A DNA stretch of 64,000 nucleotides. It comes from Intestinimonas sp. (lineage in GTDB: Bacteria > Bacillota > Clostridia > Oscillospirales > Oscillospiraceae). Both the position numbers and the translations under genes were made by a program. Below are positions 45,257 to 53,968 of this stretch, in pieces. Position 1 is the first letter of the stretch, and each line of letters opens with the position of its first letter. The stretch is taken from positions 62,001 to 126,000 of the forward strand of contig JALCSB010000001.1 of assembly GCA_022653075.1 (NCBI GenBank). Reading direction: 5' to 3'. The notes under the pieces were generated by a model that did no database searches, was not told the DNA's origin, and saw only the letters and a program-made list of their open reading frames with translations.

Positions 45257-45595
45257 ATGTCAGATTGTCTGTTTTGTAAGATTGCGGCAGGTGAGATCCC
45301 CTCTAAAAAAGTATATGAGGATGAGCAGGTCTATGCTTTTTACGATATTGACCCACAGGCCCCGACCCATTTCCTGGTGATTCCAAAAACTCACATCGGC
45401 TCCTGCGGAGAGATTACGGCGGAGAACTCCGCTGTGGTGGCGCATGCGTTTGAAGTTATCTCCAAGGTGACGAGGGAGATGGGGGTTACCGATTTTCGTG
45501 TAGTTTCCAACTGCGGCGAGCAGGCGGGACAGTCAGTACGCCACTTGCACTTTCATGTGCTGGCGGGCCGCGATATGACTTGGCCTCCCGGTTAA
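45257..45595 (+). CDS. HIT-family nucleotide hydrolase/transferase
   Basis: A 112-residue HINT-like protein that hydrolyses nucleoside phosphoramidates or dinucleotides. The N-terminal CLFCKIAAGEIPSKKVYED and the histidine triad HLHFHVLAG at the C-terminus are both intact. ATG 45251 is in frame upstream, but AAGGAGG at 45241-45247 is better spaced for ATG 45257. It lies alone after alaS and before a terminator shared with the convergent deacetylase gene. Confidence 0.95.
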   Translation: MSDCLFCKIAAGEIPSKKVYEDEQVYAFYDIDPQAPTHFLVIPKTHIGSCGEITAENSAVVAHAFEVISKVTREMGVTDFRVVSNCGEQAGQSVRHLHFHVLAGRDMTWPPG

Positions 45596-45608
45596 CCGCC
45601 TGAATATG

Positions 45609-45646
45609 GAAAAAGCCGGACCGTAAAATTTACGATCCGGCTTTTC
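45609..45646. terminator. Bidirectional terminator
   Basis: Interrupted stem GGAAAAAGCCGGA...TCCGGCTTTTCC with an inner CGTAAA/TTTACG stem, between convergent genes. Confidence 0.85.
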
Positions 45647-45682
45647 CGTAAGTAAAGAAATTTTGTAAGCCAAACAACGACT

Positions 45683-46945
45683 TTATTTATTGAAATCATA
45701 TCCCAGATCAGGACGAACGTTCAAATCAATAATGTCGGCTGTATCATAAAACTGCAGGTAATGGCTGCGACTCCAGCGGAGCGTAGTGCCGTCGGGATGA
45801 AGACGGTCACAGATGACGGCGGAAATATCGCTTTTAATTTTGGAGTAGGACTCAATGCCGACCGAGGCGAAAATGCGGAAGCCTTGGCTTTGCAGATATT
45901 TAAAAATCGGGCCGGTCTGCTTCACATCGTCGCCGTCAGGGCGGGCGCCGTGAGGATAGATCAGAATATCGGTTGGTCCAACCAGACTACCCACCTCGTC
46001 AGCCCAGCGCTCGGTATCGTTTTTTACCGTTGCCAGTGATTTGTCGGACAGGCGGATATGGCCCCAGGTATGGGAAGCGAAGATCCATCCGGTTTCCTTC
46101 AGACGGGCGATGATGGGTTTTACCGCTGCGATTTCGTTCTGACGGTTTTCTTCATAGGCGGCTTTCTTCGCAGAATCGGTAATGTCCCGGTCGGTCTGGG
46201 TACGGTAGCCCAGAATACCATAAAAGCCGGTAAGGGACAAGATGGCCTTGGCACCATTCAGGGAGAAATCCGGATGCTGCAGGACGAATTTATCCAGAAT
46301 AGTGGTGGCGTCCAGATCCTGAGTAACAACCTCCTCTCCGGTATGCGGGTCGGTTCCCTCGGCCCAGATCTGCCCGTCGTCGCCGAGAATTAGCTTAGAC
46401 ATGAAGCCTTCTTCCAGCATATAGGGATAATAGTTTACATCATCAAAGGAGATAATGAGGGGCTTTTTTCCCTCCGGGAGCATGAGCGTGTTGCGCTTCA
46501 TGCGGGGGTTCCCGTTTTCATCGGTGTATTCCGACCACACGTCGTTTATATTGACCAGAATATATCCCTTATCATAAATACTTTGCAGGATTTTGTTAAA
46601 CTCATCCACGGTAATCATCCAGTCATCCAGCCCTTTGGCGTCCGAACTGGAAAAGGCTACGTCAGGATAGGCGATAAGGGGGTGGAAGAAAAGGTGCTCC
46701 ACCACTTGGTTTGGACCCCATTCCTGCGTGAGCTGGTCGGTGGACCAATAATTTTTAACCGCATCATAGGGATCGCTCTCCGGCTCTGCCGAGGGGCTGG
46801 ACTCCGGCTCCTGCGAAGCAGTGGCGCTGTTGTCGTCGGAAGGGGTTTTTCCACTGCTGGCGGCTGTTGTGCCGCAAGCGCTCAGAGACACCGCCAGCAC
46901 AAATACCAGAATCAGCGCCGTTAAACGCTTGTACCATGTTTTCAT
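45683..46945 (-). CDS. Polysaccharide deacetylase (NodB-type) lipoprotein
   Basis: The 420-residue precursor has a signal peptide with lipobox (VSLSACGT, Cys near residue 25), a Ser/Pro-rich linker, and a NodB-fold carbohydrate esterase 4 domain. Visible motifs are IISFDDVNYYP with the first metal-binding Asp pair, HTWGHIRLSD with the two His ligands, and IYPHGARPDG. The likely substrate is an acetylated wall or surface polysaccharide outside the cell. GGGAGGAAC precedes ATG 46945 on the minus strand. It is a single gene; an AT-rich 119-base gap separates it from the Gx gene upstream. Confidence 0.9.
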   Translation of the reverse strand: MKTWYKRLTALILVFVLAVSLSACGTTAASSGKTPSDDNSATASQEPESSPSAEPESDPYDAVKNYWSTDQLTQEWGPNQVVEHLFFHPLIAYPDVAFSSSDAKGLDDWMITVDEFNKILQSIYDKGYILVNINDVWSEYTDENGNPRMKRNTLMLPEGKKPLIISFDDVNYYPYMLEEGFMSKLILGDDGQIWAEGTDPHTGEEVVTQDLDATTILDKFVLQHPDFSLNGAKAILSLTGFYGILGYRTQTDRDITDSAKKAAYEENRQNEIAAVKPIIARLKETGWIFASHTWGHIRLSDKSLATVKNDTERWADEVGSLVGPTDILIYPHGARPDGDDVKQTGPIFKYLQSQGFRIFASVGIESYSKIKSDISAVICDRLHPDGTTLRWSRSHYLQFYDTADIIDLNVRPDLGYDFNK

Positions 46946-47064
46946 TTCTCATGTTCCTCCCAGATATTCCACAAGGATCTCCCAAGGGAAGTTTTCTATT
47001 TGTATAAGCATACGACAAATTGCAAGGGAAAGAATCACAACCTGATTACAAATTCTTAAAAAGT

Positions 47065-47583
47065 TTAAAGGTGCCGCATAAGGCCTGATGCCGGGAGACG
47101 TCGAATCAGCAGGATAGAGGCCGCGCCCGTCGCCGTACCCGTCGCAAGCGAGGACAGCAGCAAGGGGGGGAGGTAGGCCAGCGCGGCGGAAGAACCCAGC
47201 ACCGCCATGGCGGCCAGAATCTGACCGGTGTTGTGGGCGGCCGCGCCGGCGATACACACGCCGAACAGGGATAGACCGGGCGCATGGAGCAGCGCCCACA
47301 TAGCCAAAAAGGCCAGCAGCCCCCCTGCCAGAGAGAAAGCCAGGGCGGTAAGATTTCCACCCACCAGCGCGCCCAAAAGACAGCGGGCAGACAGAATGAG
47401 CAGCGCGTCCCGTCCGGAAAGACGGCACAGGGCATAGACCGTCACCAGGTTGGCAAGCCCCAGCCGCAGGCCGGGCAGAGGAAACAAAATCGTAAGGGGT
47501 ACCAGACCTTCCGCCACGGAGAGTGCCAGAGCCAGGGCGGTGAGCACGGCGCAGCGGGTCAGCCGCTGGATATCGAATTGCAT
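47065..47583 (-). CDS. Gx transporter family membrane protein
   Basis: A 172-residue protein with five or six membrane segments and the family's FPLPGLRLGLANLVTVYAL and GALVGGNLTALAFSLAGG-like glycine-rich loops. It belongs to the family formerly called heptaprenyl diphosphate synthase component I and now known as Gx transporters, related to ECF substrate-binding subunits. The gene follows the NusG-II and ApbE genes, 14 bases after the former, so it probably serves the same redox pathway, perhaps by moving a flavin or quinone precursor. AAGGAGG precedes ATG 47583. Confidence 0.85.
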   Translation of the reverse strand: MQFDIQRLTRCAVLTALALALSVAEGLVPLTILFPLPGLRLGLANLVTVYALCRLSGRDALLILSARCLLGALVGGNLTALAFSLAGGLLAFLAMWALLHAPGLSLFGVCIAGAAAHNTGQILAAMAVLGSSAALAYLPPLLLSSLATGTATGAASILLIRRLPASGLMRHL

Positions 47584-47597
47584 AACGATGCGCCTCC

Positions 47598-48005
47598 TTA
47601 GCCGGTCACGCCGTCCACCGTGGATTCGCTTGACCCGGTGACGGAGATGATAAGACGGTTGGGCAGACAGATGATTTGACCGCCCGCGGAGGAGATCCAG
47701 CCGATGTGGACGCAGTCATTATCGGGACAACTGCTCTTTTCCACGCGGATGCGCCCCGGTTCGGCCCGGATGACCAGCGGGTAGGGTACATCGGATACCT
47801 CCAGTGTCTCCGGTTCGGTGAGGTGGGTCAGGTCATACTGAGCAATGACCTGACCGTCCACCGTCACCGTAGCGGTCAGTACTGAGCCGCCGGCCGGCTT
47901 CAAAGCTATGAACAGCGCCACGGCAGCCACCACGATAAACAGGACCACTGCCCCGTCCAGCAACGTGGGGCGGGTCCGGTCAGCGGCGGACGATCTGGCA
48001 TTCAT
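47598..48005 (-). CDS. NusG domain II-containing membrane-anchored protein
   Basis: A 135-residue protein with an N-terminal membrane helix (about residues 15-35) and an outward NusG domain II-like beta fold (about residues 45-130), including CPDNDCVHIGWISSAGG, a segment typical of this family. It does not bind RNA polymerase in this setting; such proteins are usually found with ApbE, Rnf or Gx transporter genes. GTG 48011 is in frame, but AAAGGAG is spaced for ATG 48005. It overlaps apbE by 26 bases. Confidence 0.85.
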   Translation of the reverse strand: MNARSSAADRTRPTLLDGAVVLFIVVAAVALFIALKPAGGSVLTATVTVDGQVIAQYDLTHLTEPETLEVSDVPYPLVIRAEPGRIRVEKSSCPDNDCVHIGWISSAGGQIICLPNRLIISVTGSSESTVDGVTG

Positions 48006-49011
48006 AGCCACGCTCCTTTCCCTGGAAATCCAGCCCTTCTTCCAGACCCTCGGTGATTAGAACGGTGCCGTCGGTCTTTACCAGAATAAGTTCGGTGCCG
48101 TCGGTCCACGTACGCCAGGCGTCCAGTGCGCGGTCCGCGCCCAGGACAAAACAGTAGGTGGAAAGCAGGTCGGCCTTTTTGCTCTCATCGGCCACCACGG
48201 TGACCGACAGCAGGCCGCTGTTGGCTGGATAGCCGGTGGTGGGGTCGATGATATGGTGATAGGTTACTCCGTTCTCCACAAAGTACCGCTCGTAGCCGCC
48301 CGAAGTAGCGGCAGTCTTATTGACGAGAGGAATGACGCAGATATATTTGCTGGTATCCTTAGGGTCCTTGACCGCCACATTCCAGGCGGAACCATCCGGC
48401 TTGGTTCCGAGCGCGGTGATGTTTCCGCCCAAAGCCAAAATCGCGGAGGTGATACCGTGTTCCGCGAGAATGGCCACTGCGCGGTCTCCAGCGTAGCCTT
48501 TGGCCACGCCGCCCAGATCCACGGCCATGCCAGCCTGCGGCAGTTGGGCGACGGAGCGGTCAGCATCCACTTCAAGCCGGGACGCGTCCACCAGCGGCAG
48601 CAGGCGGTTCAGTTCCTCCTGACTGGGAACGCGGTTGCTATCTTTTGTAAAGCCCCAGGCGTCCATGACGGGGGCAATGGTGATGTCAAACCAGGGGGCG
48701 TAATCCCGGGCAAAATCCAGCAGGGAGACTGTCTCAGGGTCCAGGGTGACCGCCTGCCCAGAGCCGGCTGCGGCATTAAGCTTGGAGATGTCACTGTCGT
48801 CGCGGGTGCGGGAGAACAGGGCTTCCAGCCGGTTAATCTCCTGCTGGGCGGCCACCATCGCGCCGTCTGCGCTGGAACCGTAGGCCGTAATGGACATTAT
48901 GGTATCCATAGCAAAAAACTGACAGGAAGAGGCCTTGCTTTCCGTGCCGGGTAGAGCGCAGCCGGTCAGTAAGAGAAGACAGGTCAGAGGAAAAATCAGG
49001 AGCTTTTTCAT
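47980..49011 (-). CDS. apbE: FAD:protein FMN transferase (ApbE)
   Basis: Attaches FMN to a Thr or Ser of target redox proteins outside the membrane. The 343-residue precursor is a lipoprotein with lipobox LLLTGCALPG. Recognisable motifs are FAMDTIMSITAYG at the N-terminus, VDLGGVAKGYAGDRAV and the metal-binding DPTTGYPANSGLLSVTVV region with the TxCFVLG end. The frame opens at 49032, but GGAAGGA supports ATG 49011. No Rnf, Nqr or FMN-binding-domain target is encoded in this window, so its substrate must be elsewhere. First gene of the three-gene run. Confidence 0.94.
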   Translation of the reverse strand: MKKLLIFPLTCLLLLTGCALPGTESKASSCQFFAMDTIMSITAYGSSADGAMVAAQQEINRLEALFSRTRDDSDISKLNAAAGSGQAVTLDPETVSLLDFARDYAPWFDITIAPVMDAWGFTKDSNRVPSQEELNRLLPLVDASRLEVDADRSVAQLPQAGMAVDLGGVAKGYAGDRAVAILAEHGITSAILALGGNITALGTKPDGSAWNVAVKDPKDTSKYICVIPLVNKTAATSGGYERYFVENGVTYHHIIDPTTGYPANSGLLSVTVVADESKKADLLSTYCFVLGADRALDAWRTWTDGTELILVKTDGTVLITEGLEEGLDFQGKERGYECQIVRR

Positions 49012-49098
49012 GGAAACAATCCTTCCAGACATATTTCCGCGGCAAAACAGGCGCGGATTTCCAGTAGCTTATCGACATCCTGTGACAGGAACGGAACT

Positions 49099-49127
49099 AT
49101 TTTAGCACATCAGCCGGATAGTCACAA
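49099..49127 (-). promoter_or_regulatory. Promoter for the apbE cluster
   Basis: On the minus strand: TTGTGA (49122-49127), 17-bp spacer, TAAAAT (49099-49104). Confidence 0.65.
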
Positions 49128-49182
49128 CCCTGACAACTCAGTGAGTTTTCGGAAAAATCCACGGTGACGGCGGCACGAAATA

Positions 49183-49214
49183 CAAAAAATCTCTGAAACT
49201 AATATTTCAGAGAT
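49183..49214 (-). terminator. Terminator overlapping the stop codon of the first GGDEF gene
   Basis: On the minus strand ATCTCTGAAA pairs with TTTCAGAGAT (49189-49214) and is followed by TTTTTT. The stop codon at 49207-49209 lies inside the 5' arm. Confidence 0.8.
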
Positions 49215-50328
49215 CTGAGGATCGTTCCGCTAGAACGAAACGGTGGGCTTGGCGTGTCATTCGCGCTTTACAGCGGTACATTTCCGCATCGGCATATAAA
49301 AGAATATCATCCAGATTATCCGTGGGACGGTATACCACAACGCCATAGGCAAAAAAGATGCGCTGCCCCCCGATTTGACCGCAGCCTTTCTGGGCGGCGG
49401 AAAGTACCGCCTTCATGGAGTCAGGAGCTTCGCTATTTTGGATCAGGATAAATTCATCGCCGCCATAGCGGTACAGAGACATGTTTCGGGGTATGACGTT
49501 CAAAATGGACTGGCAGACTGTGTTAATTACCGTATCTCCAACCGCGTGTCCCTGGTGGTCGTTAAATTGTTTCAGGCCGTTAATATCGATGATAGCTAAC
49601 GTACAGGCAGATTTCCCGTTTATTTTCTCCAATCTTTTGTGATACGCCATGCGGCTAAACGCACCCGTCAGAGGATCGTATAGGACTTTTTGAATATTGA
49701 GCAGCAAAAAGTACAGGATCATGGAGGTTGTGGTGGTGCTCCAGATCATAAACCGGATAGTAAAGGCCACCTCCATGAGAGTGGCACCCGAAAGTGCCGC
49801 CAGAATGACGGCAAGAAAGATGGTCTCCACCCGGCGGTTTGGTTTGTGCTGCCTGGAGGAAGAAATTAATAGAGAGAACAAATAAAACGCCGAGACTGCA
49901 AAAGGAATAAAGAACAGCCGCCCGCGGTGGTAGGTGTTTTCCGGCGTAATACAGAAAATACAGCCCGTTGAAACGCTTATGATACAAAAAATAAAATTGA
50001 TTAGTTCCGGAAGGTAAAACAGCCATCTCCTTTTGGACGAGCTTACGTAGTAGATTAAAACAAAAATCATAGGAGAACAGGGGCTGAATGCGAAGTTAAT
50101 AAATGTAGTAGCCGTGCGCAGTTTCCATGCATTTCCGCCGAGCCATACCATGCTTAGGCAGCGGTCCGCCCAAGTGGCGGAGATGATCAGAAGAATGATA
50201 CCAACCTCGTGCAGGAACATATGCTTAATGCGTGCAGAAAAAAGCCGGTCGGTCAGGACAAACACGGTGAAGATCAGCAAAGTCACGCATGGGGCATAAT
50301 AGGACTGCAAACCCTCAAAAAACATCAT
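49207..50328 (-). CDS. Membrane diguanylate cyclase (GGDEF), no I-site
   Basis: Makes the second messenger cyclic di-GMP. The 373-residue protein has about seven N-terminal membrane segments (residues 1-215), then a GGDEF domain. DPLTGAFSR and DINGLKQFND hold the metal and substrate residues, and the active-site signature is YGGDEF. The residues five positions before GGDEF are not RxxD, so the usual inhibitory product-binding site is missing. It has its own promoter and a terminator that overlaps its stop codon. No phosphodiesterase (EAL or HD-GYP) gene is in the window. Confidence 0.92.
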   Translation of the reverse strand: MMFFEGLQSYYAPCVTLLIFTVFVLTDRLFSARIKHMFLHEVGIILLIISATWADRCLSMVWLGGNAWKLRTATTFINFAFSPCSPMIFVLIYYVSSSKRRWLFYLPELINFIFCIISVSTGCIFCITPENTYHRGRLFFIPFAVSAFYLFSLLISSSRQHKPNRRVETIFLAVILAALSGATLMEVAFTIRFMIWSTTTTSMILYFLLLNIQKVLYDPLTGAFSRMAYHKRLEKINGKSACTLAIIDINGLKQFNDHQGHAVGDTVINTVCQSILNVIPRNMSLYRYGGDEFILIQNSEAPDSMKAVLSAAQKGCGQIGGQRIFFAYGVVVYRPTDNLDDILLYADAEMYRCKARMTRQAHRFVLAERSSDL

Positions 50329-50408
50329 ATCACATCCCTGGCTTGAGCCGGCCCCATAGGGTTTTATCTACCTTTACAACTTGTCATGGTATATATAAAA
50401 GCCATAAT

Positions 50409-50437
50409 ATTATACGCTTTGTTTTAAGACTTTTCAA
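50409..50437 (-). promoter_or_regulatory. Promoter for the first GGDEF gene
   Basis: On the minus strand: TTGAAA (50432-50437), 17-bp spacer, TATAAT (50409-50414), giving a leader of about 75 bases. Confidence 0.75.
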
Positions 50438-50530
50438 GACAAAGATAGGACTAATTCGCAAAGAACTTTCATCTTTTTTTGAAGAAGAATGCGGCCACGT
50501 TTAAAATACGTAACAAGGGAGAGGAAACCA

Positions 50531-50959
50531 ATGGTTATCTTGATTAGTGCGTGCCTGATGGGCGTGAATTGCAGATACAGTGCCCAGCCGAGCGTAATGG
50601 AGCATTTGGACGAACTGATGGAGCGGCATACGCTCATCCCGGTCTGCCCGGAGCAGTTCGGCGGCTTGCCTACGCCCAGGGAACCGTGTGAGCGGAGGAA
50701 TGGCCGGGTCTATTCCAGAAGCGGGGAAGATCAGACGGAAGCCTATGAGCGCGGTGCGGCTGAGGTTCTGCGTCTGGCGCGGCTGTATCATTGTAAGTAC
50801 GCCGTTCTTAAGGAGCGCAGTCCTTCCTGCGGCGTTGGAGCGGTTTATGATGGGACGTTTACCGGGACGCTCGCTGGGGGAAACGGTGTCTGCGCGGACA
50901 GGCTGGCCGGTACCGGAGTAACCATACTTGGAGAATCCGACGCAGCAAAGCTGCTTTGA
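50531..50959 (+). CDS. DUF523 family protein
   Basis: A 142-residue Cys-containing protein of unknown function. Family motifs are SACLMGVNCRYS at the start, PVCPEQFGGLPTPR, and LKERSPSCG. The conserved cysteines suggest a metal or iron-sulfur site. The frame opens at 50489, but GGGAGAGG before ATG 50531 and the conserved N-terminus mark the start there. It lies between two diguanylate cyclase genes, though I see no proof of a shared role. Confidence 0.88.
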   Translation: MVILISACLMGVNCRYSAQPSVMEHLDELMERHTLIPVCPEQFGGLPTPREPCERRNGRVYSRSGEDQTEAYERGAAEVLRLARLYHCKYAVLKERSPSCGVGAVYDGTFTGTLAGGNGVCADRLAGTGVTILGESDAAKLL

Positions 50960-51031
50960 CTGTGAGCCCATCAGCGGGATCGGCACGCGCCCCATAGAGA
51001 CGCAAAACAAATGGGCAAAAGAGAATCAATC

Positions 51032-51060
51032 TTGCATGATATCAGAAAAGCATGTAAAAT
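51032..51060 (+). promoter_or_regulatory. Promoter for the second GGDEF gene
   Basis: TTGCAT at 51032-51037, 17-bp spacer, TAAAAT at 51055-51060, followed by a very AT-rich initial region. Confidence 0.6.
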
Positions 51061-51130
51061 AAATAAAATATATGATTTAATATGATGTATGAGAAATCCG
51101 GGGAACTGAGAAACAGGAAGGGTGGGCGGC

Positions 51131-52252
51131 ATGTGCAGAATTTGGAGCGGACTGTACGAAGGAGTACGCCTGTGCCTGAAAAAGCAGAACGATTATTTTA
51201 TGGAAGCGCGCGAGGAAATTGCGGATAAAAATATGAGGCTGCTGTGCCTGACCAGCATGTATGCTACGATTGTAGCGGCTGTTCTCATGCTAATTGCGCC
51301 CTGTATGGTCAAAGAATGGAAGATTACCATTCAGTATGTTCTGTTCCTGGTGGTAATGCTGGACTTTGTCCTGTTTTCCTTCTGGTATGCGGGCCGCAAA
51401 GTGCAGCGCACTGCTGTGGTTACGGCGGCATGCATCCTATTTTACATTACACTTTCAGGATTTGCCATTGTCATTGATATTTTTCCATACCCAGGTTCAC
51501 CGGCCACTTATATGCCGATGATCTTGATGGTATTTCCGGTCATTTTTATTCTGCGATTCCGAATACTATTTCCCATTATGCTGGGCAGTGAAATTGTTTA
51601 TATTATACTGGATACAGCCGTGAAGGAATCGTTCCTCGCCCAAAACGATGTGTTCAACTCGATTGCCGGGCTGTTTTTTTCACTTGTGATACTCTTCATT
51701 ATAATGGGCTTGCGCTTGGAGGACAGCAGCGCGAAAAATCGGTATAAGCGCTTGAGTACCATCGACTCTTTGACCAGCATGTTCAATAAGACAGCGTACA
51801 GAGAGGAGGCGGAGGCATATCTGCGCAGACGCGACCCATCTGGGCAGTGTGCGTTTATGATAATAGATTTAGATGATTTTAAAAAGGTGAACGACCGTCT
51901 GGGGCATTTGGCGGGAGATCGCCTTTTGGAAAAAATCGGAACATTGCTGCTGCGTTCCTTTCGAACGACGGATATTGTGGGCCGCTTTGGGGGCGATGAG
52001 TTTACGGTAATGCTTAAGGACCTTGCAGATGCGGCCATCCTCGCGCCAAAGTGCCGGGAGATTCAGAAGGCGGTGGGAGAACTGGCGTATCTGGATGGGG
52101 TGTGTTGTGTGGGGTTCAGCATTGGGATCATTGTTATAGTGGGAGAAAGCCCCGCCTTTGATGAGGTGTTTGAGGCGGCGGACCGAGCACTGTATGCGGC
52201 TAAAGCGCAGGGAAAAGGCCGCCATGTTATTCGGACGATGCGCGGTGGCTAG
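51131..52252 (+). CDS. Membrane diguanylate cyclase (GGDEF) with I-site
   Basis: A second cyclic di-GMP synthase. The 373-residue protein has about six membrane helices (residues 35-205), then a GGDEF domain with IDSLTSMFNKTAYR, DLDDFKKVNDRLGH and the signature FGGDEF. RTTD lies exactly five residues before GGDEF, the form of the product-inhibition I-site, so this enzyme should be feedback-controlled, unlike its neighbour. GTG 51122 is in frame, but AGGAAGGG is spaced for ATG 51131. Confidence 0.92.
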   Translation: MCRIWSGLYEGVRLCLKKQNDYFMEAREEIADKNMRLLCLTSMYATIVAAVLMLIAPCMVKEWKITIQYVLFLVVMLDFVLFSFWYAGRKVQRTAVVTAACILFYITLSGFAIVIDIFPYPGSPATYMPMILMVFPVIFILRFRILFPIMLGSEIVYIILDTAVKESFLAQNDVFNSIAGLFFSLVILFIIMGLRLEDSSAKNRYKRLSTIDSLTSMFNKTAYREEAEAYLRRRDPSGQCAFMIIDLDDFKKVNDRLGHLAGDRLLEKIGTLLLRSFRTTDIVGRFGGDEFTVMLKDLADAAILAPKCREIQKAVGELAYLDGVCCVGFSIGIIVIVGESPAFDEVFEAADRALYAAKAQGKGRHVIRTMRGG

Positions 52253-52344
52253 CGAAAGAGAACCGCAGATGAGCGTGAACTGCCGAACGCTTTTGCGCTG
52301 CACTTTTGACTGCGGATGGTGAACTTTAGTATGGAGATGCTTTT

Positions 52345-53934
52345 GTGATTCGAATTTCAAATATTCCGCTGCCGATTGGCGGCGATCTGAATCAGCTTAA
52401 AAAGAGGGCGGCCCGGCTGCTTGGCGTGCATCCAGACCAACTGCACCAGGTGACGCTGGCCCGTCAGTCCATTGACGCACGGAAAAAGAGCGAGGTGCAC
52501 TATGTGTGTACGGTGGATTGCACCGTTTCCGGCGGAGCGGACGGGGAGGCGGCGCTGGTCAGGCGCGCGGGGAGCCGGAATGTGACGCTTTATGCGCCCC
52601 AGCCATATCAGTTTCCCGTACCGCGGCGCGTGTCCACGCTGCGGCCGGTTGTGGTGGGAATGGGTCCCGCGGGGTTGTTTGCCGCCTTGTATCTGGCCCG
52701 GGCGGGTATTCCAACGGTAGTACTGGAGCGCGGACGGCCGGTTGAGCGCCGTACTGAGGATGTAGCTGCCTTTTGGTCGGGCGGTGCGCTGGACCCGGTA
52801 TCCAATGTTCAATTTGGCGAAGGCGGTGCCGGTACCTTTTCCGACGGGAAGTTAACTACGGGAACCCACGACCAAAGGATCTCGGCCGTGTTGGACGCGC
52901 TGGTGGAACATGGCGCGCCCACGGATATCCGCTGGCAGCATAAGCCTCATATCGGTACAGATGTGCTGCGCGGCGTTGTAAAGCAAGTGCGGGAAGAACT
53001 GCTTGCGCTGGGCTGTGAGATCCGGTTCGAGCACCGGCTGGATGGTATCTCCATACGAAACGGTACGGTGCGGGAAATCATGGTCTCCAGTCCGTCCGGC
53101 GTTTACGACATGGAAACAGATGCCCTGATTCTGGCACCAGGCCACAGTGCGCGGGATACGTTCCGTATGCTGTTCGACGCAGGCGTACCCATGAGGCCAA
53201 AGCCCTTTGCCATGGGGGTGCGCATCGAGCACCATCAGGCGGATATCAGCGCCGCGCAGTATGGCGCGGACTGGAAGCGGCTGCCGCCCGGTGATTATAA
53301 GCTGGCCTGCCATCTGCCCAATGGGCGCTCCGTTTTTACCTTTTGCGTATGTCCGGGCGGGCAGGTAGTTGCCGCAACTTCCGAGCAGGGCCGCTTGGTG
53401 ACCAACGGTATGAGTAACCGCGCCCGTGATGGGGAAAATTGTAACGGTGGACTGCTTGTGGGTTTGGCACCCGCGGATTTTGGTTCGGAGCATCCGTTAG
53501 CCGGGATGCGCTGGCAGGAGCTTTGGGAGGAGACCGCATTCCGGCAGGGTGGTGGCAAATATCGCGCCCCCGTTCAGACCGTCGGGCAGTTTCTGGGTGG
53601 AGACCGCCCCCCTTGTGCAATTGCGCCGACCTATCTGCCTGGTGTAACCGAGACCGATTTGGCAACCTGCCTCCCTGATTTTGTAGCGGAGTCTTTGAAG
53701 GGGGCACTGCCCCTGATGGGACGCCGCCTGCACGGATTTGATGACCCGCGCGCACTGCTTACCGGAGTGGAAACCCGGTCCTCATCTCCGGTCCGCATTC
53801 TGCGAGGTAAGGATTTGCAGTCTCCGGTTCGCGGCCTGTACCCCTGCGGCGAAGGGGGCGGCTGGGCCGGCGGCATCATGAGCGCTGCCGTGGATGGGAT
53901 TCGGGTGGCGGAAGCCGTAGCGGAAACGGTGTGA
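52345..53934 (+). CDS. FAD-dependent dehydrogenase of the COG2509 type
   Basis: A 529-residue flavoprotein whose substrate is not known. The N-terminal 85 residues form a small extra domain, then VVVGMGPAGLFAALYLARAG gives the FAD-binding Rossmann fold (about residue 105), FGEGGAGTFSDGKLTTG is the family signature, LILAPGHSARDTF follows, and GLYPCGEGGGWAGGIMSAAVDGI near the C-terminus is reduced here to its core GEGGGWAGG. Starts at GTG 52345 with GGAGAT upstream. The AlbA_2 gene follows after 34 bases. Confidence 0.9.
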   Translation: MIRISNIPLPIGGDLNQLKKRAARLLGVHPDQLHQVTLARQSIDARKKSEVHYVCTVDCTVSGGADGEAALVRRAGSRNVTLYAPQPYQFPVPRRVSTLRPVVVGMGPAGLFAALYLARAGIPTVVLERGRPVERRTEDVAAFWSGGALDPVSNVQFGEGGAGTFSDGKLTTGTHDQRISAVLDALVEHGAPTDIRWQHKPHIGTDVLRGVVKQVREELLALGCEIRFEHRLDGISIRNGTVREIMVSSPSGVYDMETDALILAPGHSARDTFRMLFDAGVPMRPKPFAMGVRIEHHQADISAAQYGADWKRLPPGDYKLACHLPNGRSVFTFCVCPGGQVVAATSEQGRLVTNGMSNRARDGENCNGGLLVGLAPADFGSEHPLAGMRWQELWEETAFRQGGGKYRAPVQTVGQFLGGDRPPCAIAPTYLPGVTETDLATCLPDFVAESLKGALPLMGRRLHGFDDPRALLTGVETRSSSPVRILRGKDLQSPVRGLYPCGEGGGWAGGIMSAAVDGIRVAEAVAETV

Positions 53935-53968
53935 GCGCTCTGCCAATAAACCGACAGGAGGGTGCGTT

